Shown here: positions 27,235-37,947 of the stretch, piece by piece
How positions within the stretch are numbered: position 1 is the first letter of the stretch
Layout: each line of letters begins with the position of its first letter
Source of the DNA: Gimesia fumaroli
GTDB lineage: Bacteria > Planctomycetota > Planctomycetia > Planctomycetales > Planctomycetaceae
Reading direction: 5' to 3'
Assembly: GCF_007754425.1 (NCBI RefSeq)
Contig: NZ_CP037452.1
Span: 5,927,164 to 5,991,163, forward strand
Length of the DNA: 64,000 nucleotides
The notes under the pieces: generated by a model
What the model was told of the DNA's origin: nothing
What the model saw: the letters and a program-made list of their open reading frames with translations, nothing else
The model's database searches: none
Position numbers and translations under genes: made by a program

Positions 27235-27323
27235 CACTCATTGGCAATCTGAGGTCGGGATCATGTAGTTGATTCTGCTATGAAACAGGATCCGTTCGTA
27301 GCAGAATCAGTCGCCAATGAGTG
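27235..27323. repeat. Two-tier inverted-repeat element (long hairpin)
   Basis: The outer arms CACTCATTGGC (27235-27245) and GCCAATGAGTG (27313-27323) are perfect complements. Inside them GATTCTGCTA (27271-27280) and TAGCAGAATC (27299-27308) pair perfectly. Transcribed from either strand, the 89 bases can form a hairpin with an 11-bp outer stem, an asymmetric internal loop and a 10-bp inner stem. It lies between the small ORF and the convergent spoVG-like gene. It lacks a T-run, so it is not a simple terminator; a structured RNA, 3'-end element or small mobile repeat is possible. Confidence 0.7.
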
Positions 27324-27389
27324 CCTGGCCATTGAATCGAGTTCACGCCTGGGGTGACACTCTGATTTTATGGCACGTGTTTGTGAAGA

Positions 27390-28061
27390 TCAGACAATTC
27401 CGGAACCAAAGGTATCACCGCCTCGTAAACGAGACTCACTCTCATTCGATGATACTTTGTCTGATTCGGGCTGTTCTGCTGCCGTATGATGCGGCGGACT
27501 CGATTCCTGAGAACTCTCGGCAGAGTCTATTCGGAATACCTGATTATTTTTGCGGATGTGGATTGATTCAGAACCCGCTGTTTCGGCAGGGGCCTTTGTT
27601 TCTTCGGAATCTTCCTCATAGGAAGGACTCAGGCGGGCATAATCCTCTTCACCAAAGTCGTCATAGCGACAGATATAGCCATCCTGCTTTGCGGAGATGG
27701 TTTCATCCTGATAGGCTTTGAGGACTTCCTGCTGAATCAATTCACGGCATTCCGAATTGATCGGATGGGCGATATCGGCATAGAGTCGGGCGCGTCCCGC
27801 GTCATCCTTATCCGCCCGGTTTTCATCGAGTCGCACACCACACTGATTACAAAACGAGGCCCGCAGGTGGTTTTTGGTGTGACATTTCGGGCAGCGATCC
27901 ATTAGTTTGCGACTGGGCATCGCCACAAAGGCGCCTTTGGCCCCCTGAATAATTTTCAAATCTCGAATGACAAACGAAACATCGAAAGTAATCGAGCAAA
28001 AAGCAAGTAATCTTTCATGCGGATCATTCATCAACTTGATGCGTACTTCACTGATATCCAT
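27390..28061 (-). CDS. spoVG: SpoVG-family RNA/DNA-binding regulator with inserted zinc ribbon
   Basis: 223 residues. Residues 1-54 match the N-terminal half of SpoVG ([19 protein letters not shown] to [10 protein letters not shown]), and residues 95-118 match its C-terminal half ([16 protein letters not shown]). Between them, where ordinary SpoVG has a short loop, sits a four-Cys zinc ribbon: Cys57, Cys60, Cys71, Cys74. After about residue 120 there is a roughly 100-residue acidic, Ser/Glu-rich tail, probably disordered. Usual SpoVG is about 85-100 residues long and binds RNA or DNA. ispE lies just upstream in the same direction, echoing the ispE-purR-yabJ-spoVG order of Bacillus. Confidence 0.88.
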   Translation of the reverse strand: MDISEVRIKLMNDPHERLLAFCSITFDVSFVIRDLKIIQGAKGAFVAMPSRKLMDRCPKCHTKNHLRASFCNQCGVRLDENRADKDDAGRARLYADIAHPINSECRELIQQEVLKAYQDETISAKQDGYICRYDDFGEEDYARLSPSYEEDSEETKAPAETAGSESIHIRKNNQVFRIDSAESSQESSPPHHTAAEQPESDKVSSNESESRLRGGDTFGSGIV

Positions 28062-28099
28062 GGCCTCACTCCATTTGTGCCAAATTTTGAATTGCTCAT

Positions 28100-29017
28100 C
28101 TATAGCCGGTTCTGGACGACAAATATGTGCCCTTTGATTGTGGAACGTAATCGTGCCGCAATCTGAGATGCCTGAGCCCGGTTCTGGCAGATACCGAAAT
28201 AGGCAGTCCCACTACCACTCATCATATGCCCCAAAACAGATTGTTTTGAGAAGTAATCTTTTAAAATTAATATGTCCGAATTCAGTGTTTCCGCAGGAGC
28301 CTGAAGATCATTCAACATGAGGCTGGATAATGAATGAAATTGACCAGAAGCCAGATCGCCTGCGAGTTGCGCTACCTGATTTTCCGAATGGCTTCCCACT
28401 CGACAGTGCCGATAAACGTCAGCAGTCGATAGTCCCGAACAGGGACGGACAACTACAAAATGGAGACAATGGGGAATTGAAACAGGTTTTATCAGTTCAC
28501 CTCTTCCCCGGCAGATGGCACTGGTGCTTTCTGTCAGAAAGAAGGGAATATCACTTCCCAGTTCCGCCGCCAATTCACGTAGTTCATGAAGCGACAATCC
28601 CAATTGCCAAAGTTTATTGACAGCAAACAAGGCTGCAGCTGCATCACTTGACCCCCCGCCTAATCCAGCCTGGGAAGGAATTCGTTTTGTTAACTGAATT
28701 CGAATTCCTTGTTGTTTACCCGACTTTACCTGAAGCAACCTGATTGCGCGAACTACCAGATTTTCTTCTCCGGTCGGGGTCGACTCCTGGACTGTAAGTT
28801 GTTGGGGCTGAAGAGAATTTGCTTCGACAACACGCAACTCAACTTCTGATGAAGGTTCCTCCGTGAAAACTAAAGTGTCGTATATTCCCACCGACAGCAT
28901 TAACGACGTAATATCGTGAAAGCCGTCGGATCGCTTATGATCGATGCTTAAGAACAAATTTAATTTTGCAGGAGTATGAACGGTAATGGAGCGCGAATTG
29001 GAGTAAGAAAAGAGCAT
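28100..29017 (-). CDS. ispE: 4-diphosphocytidyl-2-C-methyl-D-erythritol kinase IspE
   Basis: 305-residue GHMP-family kinase of the non-mevalonate (MEP) isoprenoid pathway, which phosphorylates CDP-methylerythritol. The N-terminal block is PAKLNLFL (residues 16-23). The ATP-binding glycine-rich motif [15 protein letters not shown] spans residues 114-128, and a C-terminal [10 protein letters not shown] block is present. spoVG follows 38 bp downstream. It supplies precursors for the UppS enzyme encoded at 59338-60102. Confidence 0.95.
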   Translation of the reverse strand: MLFSYSNSRSITVHTPAKLNLFLSIDHKRSDGFHDITSLMLSVGIYDTLVFTEEPSSEVELRVVEANSLQPQQLTVQESTPTGEENLVVRAIRLLQVKSGKQQGIRIQLTKRIPSQAGLGGGSSDAAAALFAVNKLWQLGLSLHELRELAAELGSDIPFFLTESTSAICRGRGELIKPVSIPHCLHFVVVRPCSGLSTADVYRHCRVGSHSENQVAQLAGDLASGQFHSLSSLMLNDLQAPAETLNSDILILKDYFSKQSVLGHMMSGSGTAYFGICQNRAQASQIAARLRSTIKGHIFVVQNRL

Positions 29018-29076
29018 CCGTCACATTTCCATAATTCCTACCAAAACGAATTCAGTGTCGTTTTATTGAACAGGTC

Positions 29077-29092
29077 CTCACTGATGAGTGAG
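29077..29092. repeat. Short palindrome upstream of ispE
   Basis: CTCACT and AGTGAG pair around GATG, 60 bases before the ispE start in the only gap (29018-29270) between uvrA and ispE. It could be an operator for ispE-spoVG, but may be chance. Confidence 0.25.
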
Positions 29093-29270
29093 AGATTAGA
29101 GCGATTTGACCTGATTAAGATTCGATTGCTATACGACGTAACAATATAAAAGACTATTGCTACAGCAAGTATCCTATCTGTTAAACCAAAAAACGTCAAC
29201 ATCTTTTCCGAGATGCGGGGATTTCCCCCTTTATTTCAAAGCGTTTTTTGAAGTTCTGTTTCGGAACGGC

Positions 29271-32200
29271 TCACTCGTCAGTCATCGATTTAAGCAGTTG
29301 TTTGAACGCTTTGGTTTGCACCTGCTTCTGGTTTGTGAAGCGAATCCGCGCCAGCTCTTTGCCTTTGGAATCGGTTTTGATTTCGCGATCGCTTCCCAGG
29401 TCGGCGATCTTGCCCAGCGTGAGTTGCCCCGACGAAGATTGCAGTGTCAGATCGACGCCTTCGCGGCGTTTGGTATGAATCGTCAGAAACGACTTCTTTT
29501 TTCCCGCACGCGTAAAATTCACCAGCGATTTGCTGTCCCATTGAATGTCCGCATCGGGGTAAGTCTGCTCCACCAGATCAAACAGAGACTCCAATAGCGC
29601 CGCATCCCAGACAACCCGTTTGTTATTCGGGAACCCTTTCCGCGACAAGTGCCATTTCTTCTTCAGGACTTTCCAGGGCATGATCTCTTCGGGCTTGATT
29701 TCATCGCGTTGAATCAAGCCGAGATACGATTCGCACGCCGTCTCCAGGAATTCCATAAACGCGGGTGTGCTGATTTCTTCCTCCCAGTGAACTGTCAGAC
29801 TGACTTCCTGCCAGGGGCCTTTCAGATTTTTAACTCGCACCCGGTTTGAACGTCCATAGATGGGAAGCTCGTCCAGATCATCCAGAGACTTCAGCGCCAA
29901 CTCTTCCCGCAATTCATCCTGTTTAAAGGTATTTCGTTTGACGCGGAAATTGAGCCGGAGAAGCCACTCATCCCCGGTATTCGCATGCAGGAACCACCCC
30001 TGTTTTTTGACCGGTCCGTTCACTTCCACAATACTGCGATGATTCCAGTTGATCTCACCAAAGCCCTCTTTGTTCTCCACAAAGTCGATCACCGCTTCCA
30101 GCGCCCCGCCTTCCCACTGACAGGCCGCTCCCGAAAGGGAAACATGGTCCTGCGTATGCCAGCGTCTCCCCTCTTTCTGCCACGGCATCTGTGCGTCGCG
30201 GCCGATTTGCTTCAGGTCAAGGTCGCCTGCCTGCTTTTCTCCGAGTGACTGTGCGTCGAAGACTTCGCGTTCCTCGCGATCACCGGAGGCAAGAATCGGC
30301 TTGAGAATTTCACCCGTATAAGATCGGAGCAGCGGCGGCTGTTTAGATTTGCTTGATCGTGCTTTGCCTTTTTGTTTCTGAAAGCGGTCAGCATGTTCCA
30401 CCAGTTTTTCCGGCGTTCCTGCAGCGATGATCCGTCCGCCACCAATGCCCGCTTCCGGTCCGACATCCACCAGCCAGTCGGCTGTTTTGATCACGTCCAG
30501 ATTGTGCTCAATCACGATCACGGTATTGCCCAGTTCGACCAGACTGTTGAGTACCTTGAGCAGTTTGGCAATGTCATCAAAATGCAGGCCGGTCGTCGGT
30601 TCATCCAGTAGATACAGTGTTTTTCCGGTACTTGGTCGTGCCAGTTCCGCCGCCAGTTTCACGCGTTGCGATTCGCCCCCCGATAACGTCGGCGCGGATT
30701 GTCCCAGCGTCAGGTAATCCAGACCAATCGCACACAGGGTTTCCATGGTGCGCCTGATCGCAGGAATGTTATTAAACAGCTCTGCCACTTCGCCAATCGA
30801 CATCTCCAGCACATCAGCGATCGATTTCCCTTTATATTTGACCGACAGCGTTTCCTGGTTATAGCGTTTGCCGTTACAGGTTTCACAGGTCACCCAGACA
30901 TCGGGCAGAAAGTGCATTTCGATACAGCGTTGACCGTTGCCTTCACAGTCTTCACAGCGTCCGCCCGAACGGTTGAAACTGAAACGCCCCGGTTGATAGC
31001 CGCGCACTTTGGAATCAGGGAGTCGAGAAAAGAGTTCGCGAATCTGATCAAACACGCCGGTATAGGTGGCAGGATTCGAAGCGGGCGTATTCCCCAGCGG
31101 CCTTTGATCGACAATGATCGCTTTATTGATCTGCTCAAGCCCCAGCAGATCATCAAACGGGCCGGGTGCTACTTTGGAACGGTGCAGCTTTTTGGTGACG
31201 GCCCGTGCCAGTGTCTCTTCGATCAGCGAACTTTTTCCCGAACCACTCACACCCGTAATACAGACAAATGCCCCCAATGGAATGGAGAGATCGACCGACT
31301 GCAGATTGTGCTGGCGAGCTCCTTTCAATTCCAGCCAGTGACCGGTGGGAGAAACCGCAACGTCGGTCTTGCCCTGTTTTTCATAAATCACGCGGCGTTC
31401 CTGAGGCAGCGGGATCGTCAACTGATCTGACAGATATTGCCCCGTGAGTGATTTCTTTTTGCGTTGTAACTGCTTGGGCGAACCTTTGCCGACAATCGTA
31501 CCGCCAAACCGTCCTGCCCCCGGACCAAAATCGTACAGACAGTCCGAAGCTTCCAAAACTTCCCGATCATGCTCGACCATCACAATCGTGTTGCCGATAT
31601 CGCGCAGTTTTTTGAGCGTGTTGATCAACCGTGTGTTGTCGCGCGGATGCAGGCCGATCGTCGGTTCATCCAGCACATACAATACGCCGGTCAGGGAACG
31701 TCCCACCTGCCCTGCCAGTCGAATCCGCTGGCTCTCTCCCCCCGAAAGCGTCGGCAACGGGCGACTGAGAGTTAAATATTCCAGCCCGACATCAACCAGA
31801 AACTCCAGTCGGCTCGTGGCTTCTTTGATCAGATCGCCGGCGATCTGCTTTTGCCGTTTATCGAGCTTTGCGGTTTTTATAAACGCAAGCGCATCGCTTA
31901 AAGGAAGATCACAAAACTGTCCAATGGTCTTACCCTGGAACCGCACGGCGGCGGCATCAGTTCGCAGACGGCTGCCGTGACATACAGAACAGGGTACTTC
32001 CCCCGTCATCTCATGCAGACGGCTGCGAAACGCAAACGAGAGCCGCGACGCTTCTTCAATTGCCGGATAGAGTCCCTTATATTGAAATTGAATTCTGCCG
32101 GAGTCATCTAGTGGAATCCAGCGATCTTCATCGCCGTAGAGCACGACGCGTTGCTGTTTCACGCTGAGCTGATTAAAGGGGACGTCCAGCGGAATCCGAA

Positions 32201-35200
32201 ACTGTTTTGCCAGCGCAACCAGCGTTTTGTTGAACTCAGGATTCGTCCGTGGATCGGGCCAGGCGGCGACGGCGGCGTCCTCTAGACTGCGATTCGGATC
32301 GGGAATCAATTCGGATAAATTCGTACCCAGTTCAGTTCCCAGGCCTTCACAATATTCACACCACCCCAGCGGACTGTTGAAGGAATAATTGTGCGGGGTT
32401 AACTCTTCAAAGCTCTGGCCACACTGTTCACAGAAGTAAAACAGGCTGAACGTTTCGAAATCCCATTCTTCTTCGGGAATCGTCTCATCACAATAGCAGG
32501 TATACATCAGCCCTTCGCCGAGCGCCAAGGCGGATTCTACTGAGTCGGCAATGCGCGAACGATTCTTGGCGGCGACGGTAATCCGGTCGAGCACGACTTC
32601 CACTTCATGCCGACGACGGCGGTCGATTTCCGGGACCTCTTCCAGACGGTACGTCGTGCCATCGATGCGTACCCGCAGGAAGCCTTGTGACTTCAGTTTT
32701 TCCCAAAGCGTCTCATAGGCCTGACCGACGTTGATCTCGACGGGCGCCAAGATCAAGAGCTTGGTTCCCGCTTCCATCGCCAAAATGCGTTCAATGACTT
32801 CATCGGTGGTCTGCGTTTCCACGGGCACATCGCAGTCCGGGCAATACATGGTTCCCAGGCGGGCATAGAGCACGCGCAGGTAATCATAAATTTCGGTCAC
32901 GGTGCCGACGGTCGAACGGGGTGAATGGCCGGTTGTTTTCTGTTCAATGGCGATCGCTGGCGAGAGGCCGTGAATGTGCTCGAACTTCGGTTTGGGCATC
33001 TGGCCGAGAAACTGGCGGGCGTAAGCTGACAGCGATTCCACATAGCGACGCTGCCCTTCGGCGTAGAGCGTATCCATCGCCAGCGAACTTTTGCCGCTGC
33101 CACTAGGGCCACAGAAGACATTCATCTGATTACGGGGAATCTGCAAATCCAGGTTCTGCAGGTTGTGCTGGCCGGCACCGCGGATCGTGATCTCTTTGCT
33201 GTCCCCTTTGGGTTTGCCATTCCGTTTTTGATTCGCTGACTGCCAGCGCAGGTGCGGGTTGTTGAGAGTCAGCGCTTTTATTTTTTTCTTGCGTTTCGTC
33301 GATTTGGAAGGCACAAGATCGGTCTGTTCTTTCAACGCCAGGCCAGTGTAGGAGTGCGAACAGGCGGCGACTTCTTCGGGCGTCCCTTCAACCAGAATCG
33401 TCCCCCCCCCTTCTCCGCCCTCGGGGCCAAGATCAATCACCCAGTCGGCCGTCTTGATTACATCGAGATGGTGCTCGACCACCAAGACCGTGTTTCCGGC
33501 ATCGACCAGATGATGCAGCACTTTTAACAGTAATTTGACATCGGCAAAGTGCAGCCCGGTTGTTGGTTCGTCTAAAAGATAAAAGGTGCTGCCGGTCGAA
33601 CGTTTACCCAGCTCGCGTGCCAGCTTGACCCGTTGTGCTTCACCGCCGGACAGTGTGGGGGAAGGCTGCCCTAATTTAAGATAGTCCAACCCGACATTGT
33701 GCAGCGATTCCAGCAGCTTCAGAATTTTGGGAACGTTCTGAAAATGTTCAATCGCCTGCTGAATATCCATCTCCAGAACTTCGGCGATATTGGCGCCCTT
33801 GTAGCGAATCTCCAACGTCTCATGATGAAAACGACGCCCTTCACAAACCGGACAGGGAACCCAGACATCAGCCAGAAAATCCATCTCCAGCTTATTCGCA
33901 CCGTGTCCTTCACAGGCTTCACAGCGTCCGCCGGCAACATTGAAACTGAACCGCCCGGCTTTGTAACCGCGGGCACGGGCATCGGGTAGTTTGGCATACA
34001 GATCACGAATGAGATCGAAGACCTTCACATACGTCGCCGGGTTCGATCGCGGCGTCCGACCGATGGGAGACTGATCGATGTCAATCGCTTTGTCGATGAA
34101 TTCCAGGCCGGTCACTTTCTGATGATCGCCAGGATTGCCTTTTCCTTTGTTGACACTTTTATTGAGGACAGGCCAGAGAATATCGTTCACGAGTGAACTC
34201 TTACCGGAACCACTCACACCAGTCACGCAGATAAAACCTTTGGTTGGAATCGAAGCGCTGATATTTTTCAGGTTATGGTGTTTGGCACCCTTGATTGTAA
34301 TCGATTCTTTTTTGACAAGACGACGACGTGTTTCCGGGATTTCGATTTTTTCTTTACCGGACAGGAACTGGGCCGTCACACTCTCTTTCGCTTTGAGAAC
34401 TTTCTGATAGGTGCCTTCCGCGACAATGTGCCCGCCACGGATACCGGGGCCGGGACCGAAGTCGACGATATGGTCAGCGGCGCGCATGGTCTCTTCATCG
34501 TGCTCGACGACGATGACCGTATTTCCCTGATCACGCAGATCGCAAAGACTTTCCAGCAGCATCGTATTGTCGCGGGGGTGCAGGCCGATCGAGGGTTCGT
34601 CCAAAATATACACAACGCCCACCAGACCGCAGCCAATCTGCCCGGCCAGTCGAATCCGCTGACTTTCACCGCCGGACAGCGTGGGCGCGGTGCGGTCGAG
34701 CGTCAGATAATTCAGACCACATCTCAAGAGAAACCCGAGTCGCCCGCGAATCTCTTTCAAGACCTCATCAGCAATCAGCAATCCGGTCTCGTCCAGTTCC
34801 AATGATTCGAAGAAGGTGGCGGCTTCTTCAATGCTGAAGGCACAGACTTCCGGCAGAGTTTTAGCAGATGGTTTTTGACTGCCATTGGAGGAATAACTGG
34901 TCGAAGTAATGTGAACGTGGCGGGCCTGTGTGTTCAGTCGCGTTCCGTGACAACTGGAACATTGGACAAAGTCCATATACTTTTCGAGCTGTCTCCGACG
35001 CATGGGATTGCTGGTTTTACGGTAACTTTCCAGCAGTTCCTCAATGTAGCCTTCCCAGGTACCGCCATGCTTCCAGACGCCGCCGGAATGCCGCCAGCTG
35101 AACGTAATATTGCGTTCGCCGGTTCCATACAGAAACTGATGCTGGGCGGCTTCGGGCAATTCATTCCAGGGCGTTTTCAGAAAGCTGTCTTCGGGAAGTT

Positions 35201-36239
35201 TGAGATTCTTTTCGATGGAGCGAGCCACTCCATTGTAGATGTGCCGTCGCCATTTTCCGACTTTGCTCAACGGGCCCAAGAGCTCGAAGGCCCCTTTTTG
35301 AATTGACAGCGATTCTTTTTTCAGTAAGGAGTCGAGCGGAAAATCGTACCGCATACCGAGGCCGTTACATTCATTACACATTCCCAACGGACTGTTGAAA
35401 CTGAAGAGCTGCGGCGTGGGCGGTTCATAACTGATGCCACAATCGGCACAGGCATAGCGTGAACTGAAGATTTTGTCTTGTAGCGTCTCTGCATTTTCCT
35501 TGTCAGGATGTTTCGCCGAAAGTTCCTGTGCGACGATCAGCGTTCCATTGCCCTGTTTCAACGCCAGCTCTACCGACTCTGCCAACCGCGCGCGGCTGAC
35601 TTTGCCTGCCACCAATCGGTCGATGACGACTTCAATTGTGTGACGCATCTGACGATCCAGTTGAAGCTGATCGGTCAATTGTACAATGCGACCATCGACG
35701 CGTGCTCTAAGAAATCCCTGTTTGGAAAGGTCCTCGAACAGATCTTTGTATTCGCCTTTCTGTTGCTGAATGAGCGGTGCCAGAATTGAAAAGCGGGTTT
35801 TCTCGGGCAGCAGCGAAATCGAATCGATAATCCGTTCGCTGCTCTGAGAGCTGATCGGTTTGCCGCAGTTTTCACACGATCCCAGTCCGACGCGCGCAAA
35901 CAAAACGCGCAAGTAATCGTAAATTTCCGTAATCGTGCCCACGGTACTACGCGGATTGCGGCCGCTCATTTTCTGCTGGATGGAAATGGAAGGAGCGAGG
36001 CCGGAGATGGCATCGACTTCCGGTTTCGGCATCTGCCCCAGAAACTGCCGCGCGTAACTGGAGAGCGACTCGACGTAACGTCGTTGCCCTTCGGCGTAGA
36101 GCGTATCAAACGCGAGCGAGCTTTTGCCGGAGCCACTGACTCCGGTCATGACGATCAGTCGATTGCGGGGAAGTTGAACACTGACGTTTTGCAGATTGTG
36201 CTCGCGAGCACCGGTAATAATGATATCTGTTTGTGACAT
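29271..36239 (-). CDS. uvrA: Tandem-fused UvrA excinuclease subunit with novel C-terminal extension
   Basis: 2322 residues from the ATG at 36239 (a TTG at 36284 adds 15). It contains two complete UvrA units in one chain. Unit 1 (about 1-960) has Walker A motifs near residues 33 and 676. Unit 2 (about 1010-1970) has them near 1043 and 1663. Each unit shows two LSGGE(S/A)QR signatures, the CxxC zinc modules (for example CEACEGHG with CPVCEG) and the MPKPEVD/MPKPKFE DNA-damage-handling segment. UvrA normally works as a dimer that recognises damaged DNA and loads UvrB, so this protein may be a covalent dimer. The final 350 residues match nothing I know and contain an internal repeat. The small gene at 36325-36741 lies just upstream in the same direction. 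Confidence 0.95.
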   Translation of the reverse strand: MSQTDIIITGAREHNLQNVSVQLPRNRLIVMTGVSGSGKSSLAFDTLYAEGQRRYVESLSSYARQFLGQMPKPEVDAISGLAPSISIQQKMSGRNPRSTVGTITEIYDYLRVLFARVGLGSCENCGKPISSQSSERIIDSISLLPEKTRFSILAPLIQQQKGEYKDLFEDLSKQGFLRARVDGRIVQLTDQLQLDRQMRHTIEVVIDRLVAGKVSRARLAESVELALKQGNGTLIVAQELSAKHPDKENAETLQDKIFSSRYACADCGISYEPPTPQLFSFNSPLGMCNECNGLGMRYDFPLDSLLKKESLSIQKGAFELLGPLSKVGKWRRHIYNGVARSIEKNLKLPEDSFLKTPWNELPEAAQHQFLYGTGERNITFSWRHSGGVWKHGGTWEGYIEELLESYRKTSNPMRRRQLEKYMDFVQCSSCHGTRLNTQARHVHITSTSYSSNGSQKPSAKTLPEVCAFSIEEAATFFESLELDETGLLIADEVLKEIRGRLGFLLRCGLNYLTLDRTAPTLSGGESQRIRLAGQIGCGLVGVVYILDEPSIGLHPRDNTMLLESLCDLRDQGNTVIVVEHDEETMRAADHIVDFGPGPGIRGGHIVAEGTYQKVLKAKESVTAQFLSGKEKIEIPETRRRLVKKESITIKGAKHHNLKNISASIPTKGFICVTGVSGSGKSSLVNDILWPVLNKSVNKGKGNPGDHQKVTGLEFIDKAIDIDQSPIGRTPRSNPATYVKVFDLIRDLYAKLPDARARGYKAGRFSFNVAGGRCEACEGHGANKLEMDFLADVWVPCPVCEGRRFHHETLEIRYKGANIAEVLEMDIQQAIEHFQNVPKILKLLESLHNVGLDYLKLGQPSPTLSGGEAQRVKLARELGKRSTGSTFYLLDEPTTGLHFADVKLLLKVLHHLVDAGNTVLVVEHHLDVIKTADWVIDLGPEGGEGGGTILVEGTPEEVAACSHSYTGLALKEQTDLVPSKSTKRKKKIKALTLNNPHLRWQSANQKRNGKPKGDSKEITIRGAGQHNLQNLDLQIPRNQMNVFCGPSGSGKSSLAMDTLYAEGQRRYVESLSAYARQFLGQMPKPKFEHIHGLSPAIAIEQKTTGHSPRSTVGTVTEIYDYLRVLYARLGTMYCPDCDVPVETQTTDEVIERILAMEAGTKLLILAPVEINVGQAYETLWEKLKSQGFLRVRIDGTTYRLEEVPEIDRRRRHEVEVVLDRITVAAKNRSRIADSVESALALGEGLMYTCYCDETIPEEEWDFETFSLFYFCEQCGQSFEELTPHNYSFNSPLGWCEYCEGLGTELGTNLSELIPDPNRSLEDAAVAAWPDPRTNPEFNKTLVALAKQFRIPLDVPFNQLSVKQQRVVLYGDEDRWIPLDDSGRIQFQYKGLYPAIEEASRLSFAFRSRLHEMTGEVPCSVCHGSRLRTDAAAVRFQGKTIGQFCDLPLSDALAFIKTAKLDKRQKQIAGDLIKEATSRLEFLVDVGLEYLTLSRPLPTLSGGESQRIRLAGQVGRSLTGVLYVLDEPTIGLHPRDNTRLINTLKKLRDIGNTIVMVEHDREVLEASDCLYDFGPGAGRFGGTIVGKGSPKQLQRKKKSLTGQYLSDQLTIPLPQERRVIYEKQGKTDVAVSPTGHWLELKGARQHNLQSVDLSIPLGAFVCITGVSGSGKSSLIEETLARAVTKKLHRSKVAPGPFDDLLGLEQINKAIIVDQRPLGNTPASNPATYTGVFDQIRELFSRLPDSKVRGYQPGRFSFNRSGGRCEDCEGNGQRCIEMHFLPDVWVTCETCNGKRYNQETLSVKYKGKSIADVLEMSIGEVAELFNNIPAIRRTMETLCAIGLDYLTLGQSAPTLSGGESQRVKLAAELARPSTGKTLYLLDEPTTGLHFDDIAKLLKVLNSLVELGNTVIVIEHNLDVIKTADWLVDVGPEAGIGGGRIIAAGTPEKLVEHADRFQKQKGKARSSKSKQPPLLRSYTGEILKPILASGDREEREVFDAQSLGEKQAGDLDLKQIGRDAQMPWQKEGRRWHTQDHVSLSGAACQWEGGALEAVIDFVENKEGFGEINWNHRSIVEVNGPVKKQGWFLHANTGDEWLLRLNFRVKRNTFKQDELREELALKSLDDLDELPIYGRSNRVRVKNLKGPWQEVSLTVHWEEEISTPAFMEFLETACESYLGLIQRDEIKPEEIMPWKVLKKKWHLSRKGFPNNKRVVWDAALLESLFDLVEQTYPDADIQWDSKSLVNFTRAGKKKSFLTIHTKRREGVDLTLQSSSGQLTLGKIADLGSDREIKTDSKGKELARIRFTNQKQVQTKAFKQLLKSMTDE

Positions 36240-36324
36240 AGACCGCGTTATACCAATCGGCTGATGCCGAGATAAGAAACTCAAACGAAATCGTGATCAA
36301 TCGAACGCATCGATTCAAAGTGGT

Positions 36325-36741
36325 TCAGAGCAAACCGCCGCCGAAGCTGTCTTCTTCTTCCTCTAATTGTTCCTCTGGTGGATTTTGCGTCGAAGACGTT
36401 TCGGTTTCTGATGATTCGGGAGTGATTGATGAAATTTCCAGCGACTGTTCTTCAGTCACGACGATTTCTTCTACCGATTCCGTTCCCTCAATCGAACGCG
36501 CAGCTGCAGCGGCCCGTTCTGAAGAAGATTGATCGCCTTCCGGTAATTCATAATAGTCAAAATGAAACGGATCCCGGTAGAGACTGCGTTTTTCTTCGAC
36601 GAGTTGCATGAAGACGGTTTCGCCCTTCACCTGCATTGTTTTCGCAGTGACATCGCCGCTCAATCGAATCGTTTCGCCCGTTTGAGGACACTTCCAGAGT
36701 CGCCTGACATCGAGGTCCAGCTTCAATCCGGGGCCTTTCAT
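36325..36741 (-). CDS. Small acidic-tailed protein upstream of uvrA
   Basis: 138 residues. The first 70 form a compact basic/aromatic segment (LDLDVRRLWKCPQTGETIRL and later DPFHFDYYELPEGD) with a single Cys-Pro, and no zinc pair is visible. The last 65 are Glu/Ser/Thr-rich and end DSFGGGLL, likely disordered. No family is recognised. It is 85 bp upstream of and co-directional with the giant uvrA gene, so cotranscription is possible. The ordered-head and acidic-tail layout resembles the SpoVG-like protein of this window, but without sequence similarity that I can see. Confidence 0.65.
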   Translation of the reverse strand: MKGPGLKLDLDVRRLWKCPQTGETIRLSGDVTAKTMQVKGETVFMQLVEEKRSLYRDPFHFDYYELPEGDQSSSERAAAAARSIEGTESVEEIVVTEEQSLEISSITPESSETETSSTQNPPEEQLEEEEDSFGGGLL

Positions 36742-36915
36742 AGTGCTTTTCTCTTTACTATTGAGGGATCAGAAATCAACGCTTTTCAGAAACGCTTCAC
36801 TAGATTACACTTTGCATCTCTATGAAACATACCTGATCTCGTATCCTGTGTTCAATTGCTGGCGTCGAAATAATTGAATCGAAGATCCTTTTGTTCATTA
36901 AATCAAGGTTGATTG

Positions 36916-37935
36916 ATGTCTGATTCCGAACCCTCCGTTTCCCAGTCCCCCTCCAAATTTCCCGCCAAAGGAGATCTGATTCAACTTGGAAGAGGGCTTT
37001 TAATGGGGGGCGCCGACATCATTCCCGGCGTTTCCGGGGGAACGGTCGCACTGATTCTGGGCATCTACCAACGTCTGATTACTGCCATCAGTCACTGTGA
37101 CGCCCGATTGTTCCAACTGTTGATGCAGCGGAAATGGTCTGAGGCGGCACAACATCTCGACCTGCGATTTGTAATTCCGCTGGGTGTGGGAATTCTAACA
37201 GGCGTCGTCAGTCTGGCCAGCCTGATGCATTATCTGCTCGATTATCATCTGCAACTGACGCTATCGCTCTTTTTCGGATTGATCCTGGCTTCCAGTTTTC
37301 TAGTGGCACAAATGGTGGATCGCTGGACGATTGCAAATGTGATCGCGTTTGCCGCTTCGCTGATTGGTGTTTACCTGCTGGTGGGCGAACATTCGGTCAA
37401 GCCGCCTGAAGGAAACTTTTATGTCTTTCTCTGCGGGATGATTGCCATCTGTGCGATGATTCTGCCTGGGATTAGTGGTGCGCTGATACTGATCCTGCTG
37501 GGAAAATATCACGACATCACCGGTTTATTGAAAACCATTCCGAAAGAACTACTTAAAGGGAACATCGACTGGAACGGTTTACTGACGGTTGTTGTGTTTG
37601 TGATGGGTTGTTTACTCGGACTGATCCTGTTCAGCAAAGTGCTACGCTGGCTATTGCACAATTTCCACACGTTGACGATGGCCGTTCTCTGTGGCTTGAT
37701 GGTGGGTTCACTCAGGCGGATCTGGCCGTTTAAGATTGATGCGACCCCCTACACCGCCGATCAGACACCTGAAATGGTGCCCTTCAAACATCGAATTTAC
37801 GAGAATGTCTGGCCGGGCAGTTTTGACGGTATGTTCTGGTCTTCGCTCGCACTGATTGTGGGTGCGGCCTTTCTGGTCTGGGGGTTGGACCGGTTATCAC
37901 AAAAGTACGCGATGCACGACACCACCGACCTGTAA
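36916..37935 (+). CDS. DUF368 membrane protein (polyprenyl-phosphate transporter type)
   Basis: 339-residue integral membrane protein of the DUF368 family with about eight to nine hydrophobic segments. The family mark GGADIIPGVSGGTVALILGIY is near residues 32-52, and a second similar block MILPGISGALILILLGKY lies mid-protein. DUF368 proteins have been reported to recycle undecaprenyl phosphate across the cytoplasmic membrane, which would fit with uppS in the same window. The ATG at 36916 is preceded by AAGG at a good distance; the frame is open from a TTG three bases earlier. The stop is 12 bp from the convergent FG-GAP gene. Confidence 0.9.
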   Translation: MSDSEPSVSQSPSKFPAKGDLIQLGRGLLMGGADIIPGVSGGTVALILGIYQRLITAISHCDARLFQLLMQRKWSEAAQHLDLRFVIPLGVGILTGVVSLASLMHYLLDYHLQLTLSLFFGLILASSFLVAQMVDRWTIANVIAFAASLIGVYLLVGEHSVKPPEGNFYVFLCGMIAICAMILPGISGALILILLGKYHDITGLLKTIPKELLKGNIDWNGLLTVVVFVMGCLLGLILFSKVLRWLLHNFHTLTMAVLCGLMVGSLRRIWPFKIDATPYTADQTPEMVPFKHRIYENVWPGSFDGMFWSSLALIVGAAFLVWGLDRLSQKYAMHDTTDL

Positions 37936-37947
37936 TCGGCTCACTCT

